Made by a program: the position numbers and the translations under genes. A stretch of DNA of 64,000 nt from Actinophytocola sp044466355 (GTDB lineage Bacteria; Actinomycetota; Actinomycetes; Mycobacteriales; Pseudonocardiaceae), in assembly GCF_044466355.1 (NCBI RefSeq), contig NZ_JBITMQ010000002.1, forward strand, positions 558,001-622,000. The letters run 5' to 3'. The notes under the pieces are model-generated. The model did not search any database. It was not told the DNA's origin and saw only the letters and a program-made list of their open reading frames with translations. Shown piece after piece: positions 51,856 to 61,088 of the stretch; position 1 is the first letter of the stretch, and the number at the start of each line of letters is the position of its first letter.

Positions 51856-53981
51856 GCCCGCTCCACCCGGACGCCCGCCTCCAGGAGCGTGCCGCAGGCG
51901 GGGCTGTAGTACTCGTCGATCAGTACCCGGTCACGCGGGCGCAGCCGCACGCCGTGTTCGGCGAGCCGGTCGGCGGCGACGTGGGTGACCTTCCGCGCCG
52001 CCGCTCGCCAGTCGTCGCCGGTGCCGAGGCGGGCGCCGCTGGCGGGCACGTACCAGCCGTCGGCGTCCCGGCGCGGCGCGGACGACCCGGCCGGGGACAC
52101 GGACGGCACGTGCTCGGTGGGTGTGCGGCCGAGGCGTTCCGCACGCAGCGCTGCCCTCGCCCGTGCGGTGGCGTCCTCGTCGACCGTGCCGTCGGTGACG
52201 ACCACGCCGTAGGTGCAGCGGGCGGTCTCGGCGGTCACGTAGCCGTCGCGGACGTCGGCGGCGACGAGGTTCGGGTCGCGCAGCAGCGGGTCACCGTACC
52301 CGCCGCCTCCGGCGATCCACTGCACCAGCACGTCCCCGGCGCGGATCGTGACGGACTGCTGGTTGATCGCGAGCAGCTCCTTGTTCCCGGCGCCCAGCGT
52401 GTCCGGGCCGGGCACGCGGCCGTCGGCGAGCAGCCGGGCGACGTCGGTCTCGCGCCACACCTCGTGGCCGCTGCCGCCGCCGGGCAGGCCACCGCCGAAC
52501 CCGTCGGCGACCACCTGGGCGCTCGGGGCGAACACCGTCTGCGTCACCTCCCGCGCGCCGTGCAGTGTCCACGCGAACCGCAGGCCGAGCCCGCCGCGGT
52601 GGGCGCCGTGCCCGGCGCTTTCGACGTTGAGCTGCTTCCACAGGTACAGCATCGGGTAGAGCATCTCGTTCATCTCGACGTCCGGCAGCATGTTGTTGAC
52701 CTGCGTCATCATTCCCGCGCAGTCGAGGCCGTCGAGCTCGGGCTGCGCGCCGGCGCCCATGCCGCCACCGTCCATGTTGAACAGCACGAAGTAGTCGCCG
52801 TCGTCGGTGGTGCCCGCGGAGATCCCGCCGGTCCACGAGTCGCCCCACACGCCCTGGGTGCGGTCGCGGACGGTGTCGTCTGCGCTGCCGCGGCACGCCT
52901 CGTTCATCAGTTTGGTGACCACGCGGCTCACGCGTGCGCCGGTGGTGAGGTGCCCGTTGCTGATCGGCGCGGGCGGTCGCGGGTTCACGATGGAGCCGGG
53001 TTCGGCGACGATGTCGAACGCGGTCATGACGCCCTCGTTGAACGGCACGTCCCAGGCGAGGATCGGCACGACCGCGGTCGCGACGCTGCCGACGAGCGCG
53101 CCGTAGCTGCAGTTGACGAAGCCGTCGGTCTGCTCGGCCGAGCCGGTGAAGTCGAAGGTGATCTGGTCCTCGCGTTTGGTCATGGTGCAGGCGACGCGGT
53201 ACAGCTCGTCGACGTGTCCGTTGTGCTCGGTCCACTCCTCCGCGGCGTAGACGCCGTCGGGGATGGCGGCGATGCGGTCGCGCACGACCTGCTCGGCCAG
53301 CTCGAACGACAGCTTCGTGTAGTCGCGGAACTGGTCGAGCCCGAACTCCTCGACGGTGCTCAGCAGCCGGCGGATGCCGGTGTTGTTGCTGGCGACGAGG
53401 CTGCGGACGTCGTTCCAGAACAGCACGGGCACGCGGACGTTGTTGAGCAGGAGCCTGCGCACCCACTCGACGGGCTCGCCCTTCTCGAAGATCTTCACGC
53501 CCGGCGGCAGCCGCAGCGCCTCGGCGTAGCAGTCGTGGGCACCGGGGGCGAACCCGCCGGGTGTCATGCCGCCGACGTCCACCAGGTGCGCCTGTGACTG
53601 CGCCCAGCCGATCAGCTCGTCGCCGTGGAAGATCGGCGAGATCACGTTGGTGTCCGGCGGGTGGCTCGCGCCGGAGGTGTGCGGGTCGTTGCAGATGAAC
53701 GCGTCGCCGGGGTGCAGCGGCTCGTCCTTGATGACCTCCACCAGGTTCCGCACGGCGACGCTGCCGGACCCGATGTGGAACTGGACGTAGTCGGAGTAGG
53801 CGTAGATGCGGCCCGCCGGGTCGAACAGGGCGGTGTTGAAGTCGCCCGCCTCGGTGATCACCGGGGACCCGGAGGACCGGATCATCGCGATGCCCATTTC
53901 CTCCACGATGGAGTCCAGGCGCATGCGGATCACTTCGAGCGTGACCGGGTCGAACCCGTCGGGAAGGGTGCGCTGGGTCAT
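51852..53981 (-). CDS. hyuB: HyuB-type (hydantoinase B/carboxylase) protein with extra C-terminal tail
   Basis: This 709-residue protein has the HyuB core (about 1-590): DPVTLEVIRMRLDSIVEEMG, GDAFICNDPHTSGASHPPD, QSQAHLVDVGGMTPGG and GGGGYGDPLLRDP. Members form complexes with HyuA and are ATP-dependent hydrolases (5-oxoprolinase, hydantoinase) or carboxylases (acetone, acetophenone). A further tail of about 110 residues ends in EYYSPACGTLLEAGVRV, similar to the small gamma subunit of acetone carboxylases but with Ser in place of the first zinc cysteine. Substrate unknown. Confidence 0.82.
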   Translation of the reverse strand: MTQRTLPDGFDPVTLEVIRMRLDSIVEEMGIAMIRSSGSPVITEAGDFNTALFDPAGRIYAYSDYVQFHIGSGSVAVRNLVEVIKDEPLHPGDAFICNDPHTSGASHPPDTNVISPIFHGDELIGWAQSQAHLVDVGGMTPGGFAPGAHDCYAEALRLPPGVKIFEKGEPVEWVRRLLLNNVRVPVLFWNDVRSLVASNNTGIRRLLSTVEEFGLDQFRDYTKLSFELAEQVVRDRIAAIPDGVYAAEEWTEHNGHVDELYRVACTMTKREDQITFDFTGSAEQTDGFVNCSYGALVGSVATAVVPILAWDVPFNEGVMTAFDIVAEPGSIVNPRPPAPISNGHLTTGARVSRVVTKLMNEACRGSADDTVRDRTQGVWGDSWTGGISAGTTDDGDYFVLFNMDGGGMGAGAQPELDGLDCAGMMTQVNNMLPDVEMNEMLYPMLYLWKQLNVESAGHGAHRGGLGLRFAWTLHGAREVTQTVFAPSAQVVADGFGGGLPGGGSGHEVWRETDVARLLADGRVPGPDTLGAGNKELLAINQQSVTIRAGDVLVQWIAGGGGYGDPLLRDPNLVAADVRDGYVTAETARCTYGVVVTDGTVDEDATARARAALRAERLGRTPTEHVPSVSPAGSSAPRRDADGWYVPASGARLGTGDDWRAAARKVTHVAADRLAEHGVRLRPRDRVLIDEYYSPACGTLLEAGVRVERA

Positions 53982-54005
53982 GGTCGTCTCCTTTGACGGG
54001 TGGGG

Positions 54006-56063
54006 TCAGCGGGCGGCGAGGCGCAGCAGGAAGTCGCCGGCGGCGGTCAGTTCGACGGTGGCGCCGCTCGGCACGTACACGGTGGTGTCGGGTTCCTCCA
54101 GCAGGCACGGTCCGGTCGCGTGGCCGAGCGCGGCGAACCCGCGGTGCACGTCGACCTCGGCGCGTTGCCCGGTGAGCGGTTCGATGACCGCGCGGCGGAA
54201 CAGCTCGTGGCGCTCCTCGTCGGCGCCGGCGACGTGTGCGACCTCCTGCACGTCGCTGCGCCCGATGGCCCGCACCCGCGAGTTCACCAGGAGGATCTCG
54301 GCTTCCGTCCACGCGGTGCCGTCGCCGAACTCCTCCTCGTAGTCGGCGATGAACCGGGCACGCAGCGCGTCCTTGTCCGCCTCGGTGAACGTGCCGGCGG
54401 GCAGCCGGGTGGTCACCTCGAAGATCTGGCCGACGAACTTCATGTCCGCCTCGCGGTACAGCTCGCGCCGGTCGGCGGGAATCCCCTCGGCCTCGAACCA
54501 GGCGCGTGCGCGTTCCTCCAGCGCGGTGTACTCCGCGTCGAGCGCGGCGGCGGGCTGGGCGAGCGTCCACGGGCTCGTCTGGACCGCGGAGAACACGGAG
54601 TCGGCGTGCATGAGGCCGTGCGCGGAGAACACCGCGGCGTTGCGCGGGATCACCACCTCACCGACCCCGGCTTCGGCGGCGATCCCGGCCGCGAACAGGC
54701 CACACGCGCCGCCGAAGCCGACGAGCGTGAACTCGCGCGGGTCGTGGCCGCGGTTCACGGTGATCTTGCGCAGCGCGTTGGACATCTGCGAGGTCGCCAG
54801 CCGGTACACGCCTTCGGCCGCGGCCTCCTCGGTGATGCCGAGCGGCTCGGCGACGTGCTTGCGCAGCGCGGCGCGGGCCTGGTCCTCGTAGAGCGGGACG
54901 GTGCCGCCGAGGTAGTAGTCCGGGTTGATCAGCCCGAGCACGAGCGCGGCGTCGGTCACCGCGGGCCGGGTGCCGCCCTTGCCGTAGCAGGCGGGGCCGG
55001 GTGTGGAGCCAGCGCTGTGCGGTCCGACGCGCAGCAGGTTGCGGCCGTCGACCCAGGCGATGCTGCCGCCGCCCGCGCCGATGGTCTCGATGTCGACCGC
55101 GGTCAGGCTCGTGGGCAGCCCGCCGATCTCGGCGCGGGGCAGCAGGCGGAACTCGTCGTCGATGATCGCGGCCGCGTCGAGGCTGGTGCCGCCCATGTCG
55201 GCGGTCAGCACGCGGCTGCGGCCGAGCTGCTTGCCCAGCAGCCGCGCGCCGGTGACGCCGCCGACGGGACCGGAGTTGAACATCGAGATCGGCGCCTTGC
55301 CGGTCTCCTCCACCGACAGGAACCCGCCGTGCACCTGCATGATCTGCACCCGGGCACCCAGTCCCCGGCCGCGCAGCTCGTCGGCGAGGTGGTCGAAGTG
55401 GGACGCGACGATCGGTTTGACCGCGGCGTCCAGCGCGGTGGTCACCGTGCGCTCGTACTCGCGGTAAACCGGCGTCAGCTCGCTGGAGAGGGTGTACGGG
55501 ACGTCCGGGTGGTGCTTGTCGAGGTAGTCGCCGATGGCCTTCTCGTGGGCGGAGTTGCGGAACGACCACAGCAGACAGACGGCGATCGCCTCGGCACCCG
55601 CCGCGAGCACCGCGTCGACGGCGTCCGCGATCGCGGCCTCGGTGAGCGGCACGAGCACCGTGCCGTGCGCGTCGACCCGCTCGGCGACCTCGACGATGCG
55701 CTGACGGGCCACGATGTCCGGCGGCGCCGCCATGCGGTGCGGGTCGCGTTCGTCGGTGCGGGCCGACCGCGCGATGCGCAGCGTGTCGCGGAAACCCTGT
55801 GTGGTCAGCAGCCCGACAGCGGCGTACTTCTGTTCGTCCACGGCGTTCGTGACGATGGTGTTGCCGAGGACGAACCGGTCGACCGCGGCGAAGAACTCGC
55901 GCTCGGTCATCTCCGCGCGCTCCCGCAGCACGGCGAGCGCGTCGAGGATGCCGGTGGTCACGTCCTTGGTCGAGAACGCCTTGCCCCGGAGAGCGCGCCC
56001 GTCGACGATCGCCACGGCGTCGGTGAACGTGCCACCGACGTCGATGCCCACGTGAAGCGTCAT
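54006..56063 (-). CDS. hyuA: HyuA-type (hydantoinase A) ATPase subunit
   Basis: This 685-residue protein has the ASKHA-type ATP-binding start GIDVGGTFTDAVAI, the second phosphate motif region VLTADMGGTSLDAAAI, and SGPVGGVTGARLLG. With HyuB it activates a carbonyl or amide with ATP. It begins 150 bp from the divergent PucR-type regulator and ends 24 bp before hyuB starts. Confidence 0.88.
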   Translation of the reverse strand: MTLHVGIDVGGTFTDAVAIVDGRALRGKAFSTKDVTTGILDALAVLRERAEMTEREFFAAVDRFVLGNTIVTNAVDEQKYAAVGLLTTQGFRDTLRIARSARTDERDPHRMAAPPDIVARQRIVEVAERVDAHGTVLVPLTEAAIADAVDAVLAAGAEAIAVCLLWSFRNSAHEKAIGDYLDKHHPDVPYTLSSELTPVYREYERTVTTALDAAVKPIVASHFDHLADELRGRGLGARVQIMQVHGGFLSVEETGKAPISMFNSGPVGGVTGARLLGKQLGRSRVLTADMGGTSLDAAAIIDDEFRLLPRAEIGGLPTSLTAVDIETIGAGGGSIAWVDGRNLLRVGPHSAGSTPGPACYGKGGTRPAVTDAALVLGLINPDYYLGGTVPLYEDQARAALRKHVAEPLGITEEAAAEGVYRLATSQMSNALRKITVNRGHDPREFTLVGFGGACGLFAAGIAAEAGVGEVVIPRNAAVFSAHGLMHADSVFSAVQTSPWTLAQPAAALDAEYTALEERARAWFEAEGIPADRRELYREADMKFVGQIFEVTTRLPAGTFTEADKDALRARFIADYEEEFGDGTAWTEAEILLVNSRVRAIGRSDVQEVAHVAGADEERHELFRRAVIEPLTGQRAEVDVHRGFAALGHATGPCLLEEPDTTVYVPSGATVELTAAGDFLLRLAAR

Positions 56064-56155
56064 GCTCGCTGTCTCCTTTGACTGCGTCGGTGCGGATCGT
56101 CTCATCCGCGGTGTGGACGGTACGAGCGCCGACGCGTTCCACCTATGTATCGTTC

Positions 56156-56192
56156 GTCCAGAATGGACCGCGTGGTTCTGGACGATCGGCCC
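56156..56192. promoter_or_regulatory. candidate operators in the hyuA / regulator gap
   Basis: A perfect dyad GTCCA-GAA-TGGAC sits at 56156-56168, and TGGACGATCGGCCC at 56179-56192. The second sequence recurs almost unchanged (TGGACGATCGGTCC) at 58055-58068 before the HMG-CoA reductase gene. These are the best candidate sites for the GAF-PucR regulator. Confidence 0.55.
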
Positions 56193-56212
56193 ATGAAGGT
56201 GAGGTGGACGCC

Positions 56213-58039
56213 GTGACGGACACCATTCCCGTCGACGTCGTGATCGGCCTGCTACAGACGGCGTCCGCGGAGCAGGACACCGATGTGGACAGTCTGTTGC
56301 GGAGCGTGCCCGAGCGGCACACCGCGCGTCTCGGCTACGAGGTGCGGCGACTGCGGGCCGTCTCCGAGCGCTGGCGGCGACGGGGACAGGAACTGGCCGC
56401 GCTGTTCTCGTCCGCACGTGAGCTGGCGCAGCTGCGCGACGTGGACGAACTGCTGGGCAGGCTGGTGGAACGGGCGCACGACCTGGTGGGCACCGATGTC
56501 ACGTACCTGTCGGAGTTCGACGCGACCAGCCGCGAGCTGCGGGTGCGCACCACGCTCGGCACCATCGCGCCGTCGTTCCTCGGCCTGCGGGTGCCGCCCG
56601 GGATCGGGCTGGCGAGCCAGGTGGTGGCGGAGCGCCGTCCTCATTGGACGTCCAAGTACGCGGCGATGACCGAGGCGCCGCACGACTCGGCGATCGACGA
56701 GGCTGTCGCGACGGAAGGTCTCGTGTCGCTGCTCGGTGTCCCGCTGCTCGCCGGGGACGAGGTCATCGGTGTGCTGTTCGCGGCGAACCGCGTCGAGCAC
56801 GCGTTCTCCCCGGAGGAGATCTCGCTGCTGTCGGCGTTCGCCGACCACGCGGCGATCGTCCTGCAGACCGCGCGCCTGCTGGCCCGCACCCAGGACCTGG
56901 CCGACGAGACGCAGCGCGCGTACGGGGAGCTGGCCCGGCACGTGGAGGCGATGGAACGGGCCAGCGAGGTGCACAGCGACCTCACCACGCTGGTGCTGGA
57001 AGGCGGGGAGGAACACGACGTGGCGACGGCGCTCGGCCGGGCGCTGCGCTGCCGGGTGACGCTGCTGGGCCCCGAGCAGCTCGACGGTCCGGTCGCCGAC
57101 GCGGTCGACCGCAGCAGGCGCAGCGGCCAGTGCGCGCTCGCGGACGAGGGCACGTACGCCGTGGCCGTGGTCGCCGGGCCGACCCTGCTGGGGGCGTTGC
57201 TGCTGGAGGAGGGCGAGGTCTCCTTCGGCCCGGTGGAGCGGCGGACGGCGGAACGCGCCGCGCAGATCACCGCGCTGCTGAACCTCAAGCAGGACTCGCT
57301 GATCGAGGCAGAGCAGCGGGTGCGCGGCGACCTGGTGGCCGACCTGCTGTCCGAGGAGGAGGACCGCCGCATCGACATCACCACCCGGGCCCGCGCGCGG
57401 GGCATCCAGCTGCACGAGATGCGGTCGGTGGTGGTCGTGTCGGTGCCCGTGGAACTGCGGCGTGAGGCGGTCCGTGCGCTGCGCCGGACCGCGGGGCTGG
57501 TCGGCGAGCACACCGACCGGGTGGTCGCGTTGACCGCGGACACCGACCCGTCCGCGGCGAGCGCGTTCGTCCACGCCACGGTGAGCCGCGCGGTCCGGGC
57601 ACCGGTGCTGGCCGTCGGCGCCGAGTTCGCCGACGCGGTCGACCTGCGCGCCCAGGTCGACGCGGCGTCGGCGTGCGTGCGGATCCTGCCGTCGCTGGGG
57701 CTGACCGACGCCGCGGTGACCGCGGACGAGTACCTGCCGTACACGGCCCTGTTCGGCCCGGGCGAGACGCGGGTGACCGCCTACCTGCGGCGGGTGCTCG
57801 GCCCCGTGCTGGCGTGGGACGCCGAGCACGCGGGCAAGCTGCTGCCCACCCTGGCCGCCTACCTCGCCAACCGGATGAGCCCGGTCGCGACCGCCCGCGC
57901 ACTGCACGTGCACAAGAACACCGTGCTCCAACGCCTGGAACGGGCGGGCGAGCTGCTCGGCGAGGACTGGCAGGAACCCGACCGGCTCTTCCGGATCACG
58001 GTCGCGGTCCGCCTCGCGGATCTGACCAACAGCCCATAG
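56213..58039 (+). CDS. GAF-domain PucR/CdaR-type transcriptional regulator
   Basis: This 608-residue protein has a GAF domain (about 70-230, with VGTDVTYLSEFDA and IGVLFAANRVEHAFSPEEI), a middle linker, and a C-terminal PucR HTH (about 535-600) with the family motif SPVATARALHVHKNTVLQRL. PucR-type proteins usually activate purine or aromatic-acid pathways when an effector binds. Here it is flanked on both sides by the HMG-CoA and Hyu genes. GTG 56213 is the likeliest start; the GTG three codons earlier is also possible. Confidence 0.88.
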   Translation: MTDTIPVDVVIGLLQTASAEQDTDVDSLLRSVPERHTARLGYEVRRLRAVSERWRRRGQELAALFSSARELAQLRDVDELLGRLVERAHDLVGTDVTYLSEFDATSRELRVRTTLGTIAPSFLGLRVPPGIGLASQVVAERRPHWTSKYAAMTEAPHDSAIDEAVATEGLVSLLGVPLLAGDEVIGVLFAANRVEHAFSPEEISLLSAFADHAAIVLQTARLLARTQDLADETQRAYGELARHVEAMERASEVHSDLTTLVLEGGEEHDVATALGRALRCRVTLLGPEQLDGPVADAVDRSRRSGQCALADEGTYAVAVVAGPTLLGALLLEEGEVSFGPVERRTAERAAQITALLNLKQDSLIEAEQRVRGDLVADLLSEEEDRRIDITTRARARGIQLHEMRSVVVVSVPVELRREAVRALRRTAGLVGEHTDRVVALTADTDPSAASAFVHATVSRAVRAPVLAVGAEFADAVDLRAQVDAASACVRILPSLGLTDAAVTADEYLPYTALFGPGETRVTAYLRRVLGPVLAWDAEHAGKLLPTLAAYLANRMSPVATARALHVHKNTVLQRLERAGELLGEDWQEPDRLFRITVAVRLADLTNSP

Positions 58040-58054
58040 CCGCCGCGTCAAAAG

Positions 58055-58068
58055 TGGACGATCGGTCC
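58055..58068. promoter_or_regulatory. candidate operator before the HMG-CoA reductase gene
   Basis: TGGACGATCGGTCC lies 72 bp before the reductase start and 16 bp after the regulator stop, and forms a nearly perfect palindrome GGAC/GTCC. It matches the copy at 56179-56192 in 13 of 14 bases. Confidence 0.55.
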
Positions 58069-58139
58069 GTTCCCGGTGGGTGGTGTGCGAACTAGCGTCC
58101 TGCGACGTACCGCAGCCACAGCGAGGTGGGAGGGGCGCG

Positions 58140-59414
58140 ATGCCGCGCACGAGTCGTATCCAGGGTCTCCGGGACCTCACCGTCGAGGCCCGGCGCAAGT
58201 CCGTCGCCGAGGCCGCGGGCGTGGACCCGGCGTCGGTCGCCGCCTTCGACCCCGCGCACGGGCTCGACCTCGGGCTGGCCGACCACATGATCGAGAACGT
58301 GACCGGGATCCTGGGGGTCCCGCTCGGTGTCGCGACGAACTTCGTGGTCAACGGCGTCGACGTGCTGGTACCGATGGCGACCGAGGAGGCGTCGGTCGTC
58401 GCGGCGGCGTCCAACGCGGCGAAGGTCGCGCGCGTGCACGGCGGGTTCACCACGTCCTCGACCGCGCCCGTGATGCAGGCCCAGGTCCAGATCGTGGGCG
58501 TCGCCGACCCCGAGGCCGGGCGGGTGCGGCTGCTGGAGGCACGCGATGAGCTGATGGCGCTGGCGAACGCCCAGGACCCGAAGCTGGTCGAGTTCGGCGG
58601 CGGGGTCCGCGACATCGCGGTCCGGCTGGTGCCCTCCCGCGCGGGCACGTACGTGGTGGCGCACCTGCGGGTCGACGTCCGCGACGCGATGGGCGCGAAC
58701 GCCGTCAACACGATGGCCGAGGCGGTCGCGGCGCGGGCGGCGGAGATCGCCCGCGGCACGAGCCTGCTGCGGATCCTCACCAACAAGGCCGACCTCCGCC
58801 TGTCCCGCGCGAGGGCGGTGTTCGACGCGGACGCGCTCGGTGGCGCCGAGGTGGTCGACAACATCATCCACGCGGCCGCGCTGGCCGAGGCCGACCCGTA
58901 CCGGGCCGCGACCCACAACAAGGGGATCATGAACGGGATCACGGCCGTCGTCCTCGCCACCGGCAACGACACCCGGGCCGTCGAAGCGGGGGCCCACTCC
59001 CACGCCGTGTCCCCGGCCGGCCTCTACACGTCGTTGTCCCGCTTCGAGAAGGACGCGGACGGCAACGTGGCGGCCACGCTGGAGCTGCCCATGCCGGTCG
59101 GCCTCGTCGGCGGCGCCACCAAGGTCCACCCGACCGCACAGGCGGCGATCACCCTGCTCGGCGTCGGAACGGCGGCGGAGCTGGCGGAGATCATCACGGC
59201 GGTCGGCCTGGCGCAGAACTTCGCCGCGGTGCGAGCGCTGGCCACGGAGGGCATCCAGCGGGGCCACATGTCGCTGCACGCACGCAACATCGCGTCAACG
59301 GTCGGCGCGACGGCCGAGGAGGTCCCGGCGGTGGTCGCCCGGCTGGTCGCGGACAAGAAGGTGCGGGCCGACCACGCCGAGCGGGTCCTGGCCGAGCTCC
59401 GAGCCGCCCGATGA
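58140..59414 (+). CDS. mvaA: class II (degradative) HMG-CoA reductase
   Basis: This 424-residue protein aligns with bacterial class II HMG-CoA reductases rather than with barbiturase-type hydrolases. It contains GLADHMIENVTGILGVPLG, the catalytic Glu in TEEASVVAAAS (near 83), the catalytic Lys in ATHNKGIMNG, the Asp in GNDTRAVEAGAHSH and the C-terminal His in RGHMSLHARN. In Pseudomonas mevalonii this enzyme oxidises mevalonate to HMG-CoA for growth. ATG 58140 follows GGGAGGGG. It overlaps the lyase gene by four bases. Confidence 0.92.
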   Translation: MPRTSRIQGLRDLTVEARRKSVAEAAGVDPASVAAFDPAHGLDLGLADHMIENVTGILGVPLGVATNFVVNGVDVLVPMATEEASVVAAASNAAKVARVHGGFTTSSTAPVMQAQVQIVGVADPEAGRVRLLEARDELMALANAQDPKLVEFGGGVRDIAVRLVPSRAGTYVVAHLRVDVRDAMGANAVNTMAEAVAARAAEIARGTSLLRILTNKADLRLSRARAVFDADALGGAEVVDNIIHAAALAEADPYRAATHNKGIMNGITAVVLATGNDTRAVEAGAHSHAVSPAGLYTSLSRFEKDADGNVAATLELPMPVGLVGGATKVHPTAQAAITLLGVGTAAELAEIITAVGLAQNFAAVRALATEGIQRGHMSLHARNIASTVGATAEEVPAVVARLVADKKVRADHAERVLAELRAAR

Positions 59415-60337
59415 ACTACGGCACCGAGCCCCTTCCCGGCCTCCCGAAAGCGGTCACGATCTGGGAGGTGGGCCCCCGCGACGGCCTGCAGAACGAGTCC
59501 GCGCTGGTGCCCGTGTCGGTGAAGGTCGAGTTCGTCGAACGTCTCGCGGACGCGGGCCACACGGTCGTCGAGACGACGAGCATGGTCCGCCCGGAGTGGG
59601 TCCCACAGCTCGCGGACGCCGAGCAGGTGCTGTGTCGCCTGGACCGCCGCCCCGGGGTGCGCTACCCCGTGCTGGTGCCGAACGAGCGGGGCTTGCGGAG
59701 GGCGCTGGACCTGGGCGTCACCGACATCGCGGTGTTCGCGTCGGTCACGGAGAGCTTCGCGAAGGCCAACCTGAACCGCACGGTCGCCGAGTCACTGGAG
59801 ATGTTCGCCCCGGTGATCGCATCGGCCCGCGAGGCGGACCTCGGGGTACGCGGCTACCTGTCGATGTGCTGGGGCGACCCGTGGGAAGGTGCGGTCCCGG
59901 CGGAGCGGGTCGTCGAGGTCGCGACGAGGCTGATGTCGTTGGGCTGCACGGAACTCAGCCTGGGCGACACGATCGGAGTCGCGACACCGGGCCGCGTGGT
60001 GGCGCTGCTCAGGGCCCTGACTGCGGCCGGTGTTCCGATCGAAGCGGTCGCGGTGCACTTCCACGACACCTACGGCCAGGGCCTCGCGAACACCCTCGCC
60101 GCGCTCCAGCACGGCGTGACCACAGTGGACACTTCGGCGGGCGGCCTCGGCGGCTGCCCGTTCGCCGGCAGCGCGACCGGCAACCTCGCCACCGAGGACC
60201 TCCTGTGGCACCTGGAAGGCCTCGGCATCCACACGGGCGTGAACCTGACCAAACTGGTCGAGACAAGCACGTGGCTGGCAACCCACCTCGGCCGCGAAAG
60301 CCCGTCGTCGGTCGTGCGCGCGCTACAGAACAGCTGA
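59411..60337 (+). CDS. mvaB: hydroxymethylglutaryl-CoA lyase
   Basis: This 308-residue TIM-barrel lyase has WEVGPRDGLQNE with the catalytic Arg-Asp, the metal-binding His pair in VHFHDTYGQGLAN, and the signature GLGGCPFAGSATGN with the catalytic Cys. It splits HMG-CoA to acetyl-CoA and acetoacetate. ATG 59411 overlaps the reductase stop (ATGA), so the two enzymes are made together and form a mevalonate or HMG catabolic module. Confidence 0.93.
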   Translation: MNYGTEPLPGLPKAVTIWEVGPRDGLQNESALVPVSVKVEFVERLADAGHTVVETTSMVRPEWVPQLADAEQVLCRLDRRPGVRYPVLVPNERGLRRALDLGVTDIAVFASVTESFAKANLNRTVAESLEMFAPVIASAREADLGVRGYLSMCWGDPWEGAVPAERVVEVATRLMSLGCTELSLGDTIGVATPGRVVALLRALTAAGVPIEAVAVHFHDTYGQGLANTLAALQHGVTTVDTSAGGLGGCPFAGSATGNLATEDLLWHLEGLGIHTGVNLTKLVETSTWLATHLGRESPSSVVRALQNS

Positions 60338-60341
60338 GCGC

Positions 60342-61088
60342 TCAGGCGGGTTTGCGGGCCTCGATCAGGAAGCGGGTCGTGTGGGCGACGAACGGGCCCT
60401 CGTCCGTGATCTTCTCGTGCAGGTCCCGCAGACGGGTGCGGTGGGCGGCCACGGTGAAGCCGGGCACCATCCAGATCACCTTGCGGAGGAAGTAGACCAC
60501 CGCGCCGATGTCGTAGAACTCCGTGCGCAGGCGGGCGGTCCGCAGGTCCACTACCTCGAGCCCCGCGTCCTCGGCCATGGCGCGAGCGTCCTCGGGGTCA
60601 CGGTCGGCCCACGGCTGCGGCCCCAGGAAGAACTCGACCAGCTCGGCGACGCTGCGCTGCCCCACCTCCTGCGACAGGTACGTCCCGCCGGGCGCGAGGA
60701 CCCGCGCGATCTCCGGCCACCACGCCCGCACCGGATGACGACTCACCACGAGATCGAAAGCGTTGTCCCGCAACGGAAACGGTGGCCGGTCGGCGTCCGC
60801 GACCACCAGAACACCATGGCCGTGCAGGTTCCGCGCCGCGCGTGTGCGGTTCGGTGGCCACGACTCCAGCGCCACCGTCACCGGCGCCAGCCGCGGCACC
60901 CCGGCGAGAACCTCACCGCCGCCGGTCTGGATGTCCAGGGCCGCCGACGCGCCCGCCATGCGTTCGCCCATCAGGCGCTGGTAACCCCACGGCGGCCGTT
61001 CCTCGGTCGCGCGGCCGTCGAGCCAGGAGAAGTCCCAGCCGTCCACGGAGACCGCCTCGGCCTCGGCGATCAGGTGCTCGAAGGACAT
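60342..61088 (-). CDS. class I SAM-dependent methyltransferase
   Basis: This 248-residue protein has a Rossmann methyltransferase core: ALDIQTGGGEVLAGV (motif I, residues about 50-64), DNAFDLVVSRHPVRAWWPEIARVLAPGG-like segments, ending in a C-terminal beta part. This is the branch with W-x-x-E-I-x-R-V-L before LAPGGTYLSQEVG, often of unknown substrate. The start ATG 61088 overlaps the Nudix gene stop. No neighbour reveals its substrate. Confidence 0.82.
   Translation of the reverse strand: MSFEHLIAEAEAVSVDGWDFSWLDGRATEERPPWGYQRLMGERMAGASAALDIQTGGGEVLAGVPRLAPVTVALESWPPNRTRAARNLHGHGVLVVADADRPPFPLRDNAFDLVVSRHPVRAWWPEIARVLAPGGTYLSQEVGQRSVAELVEFFLGPQPWADRDPEDARAMAEDAGLEVVDLRTARLRTEFYDIGAVVYFLRKVIWMVPGFTVAAHRTRLRDLHEKITDEGPFVAHTTRFLIEARKPA

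Noticed and set aside
58140..59414. Ring-opening amidohydrolase (barbiturase/cyanuric acid hydrolase)
   Set aside because: Considered because of the Hyu neighbours and the PucR regulator, but the residues E, K, D and H of class II HMG-CoA reductase are all present in order.
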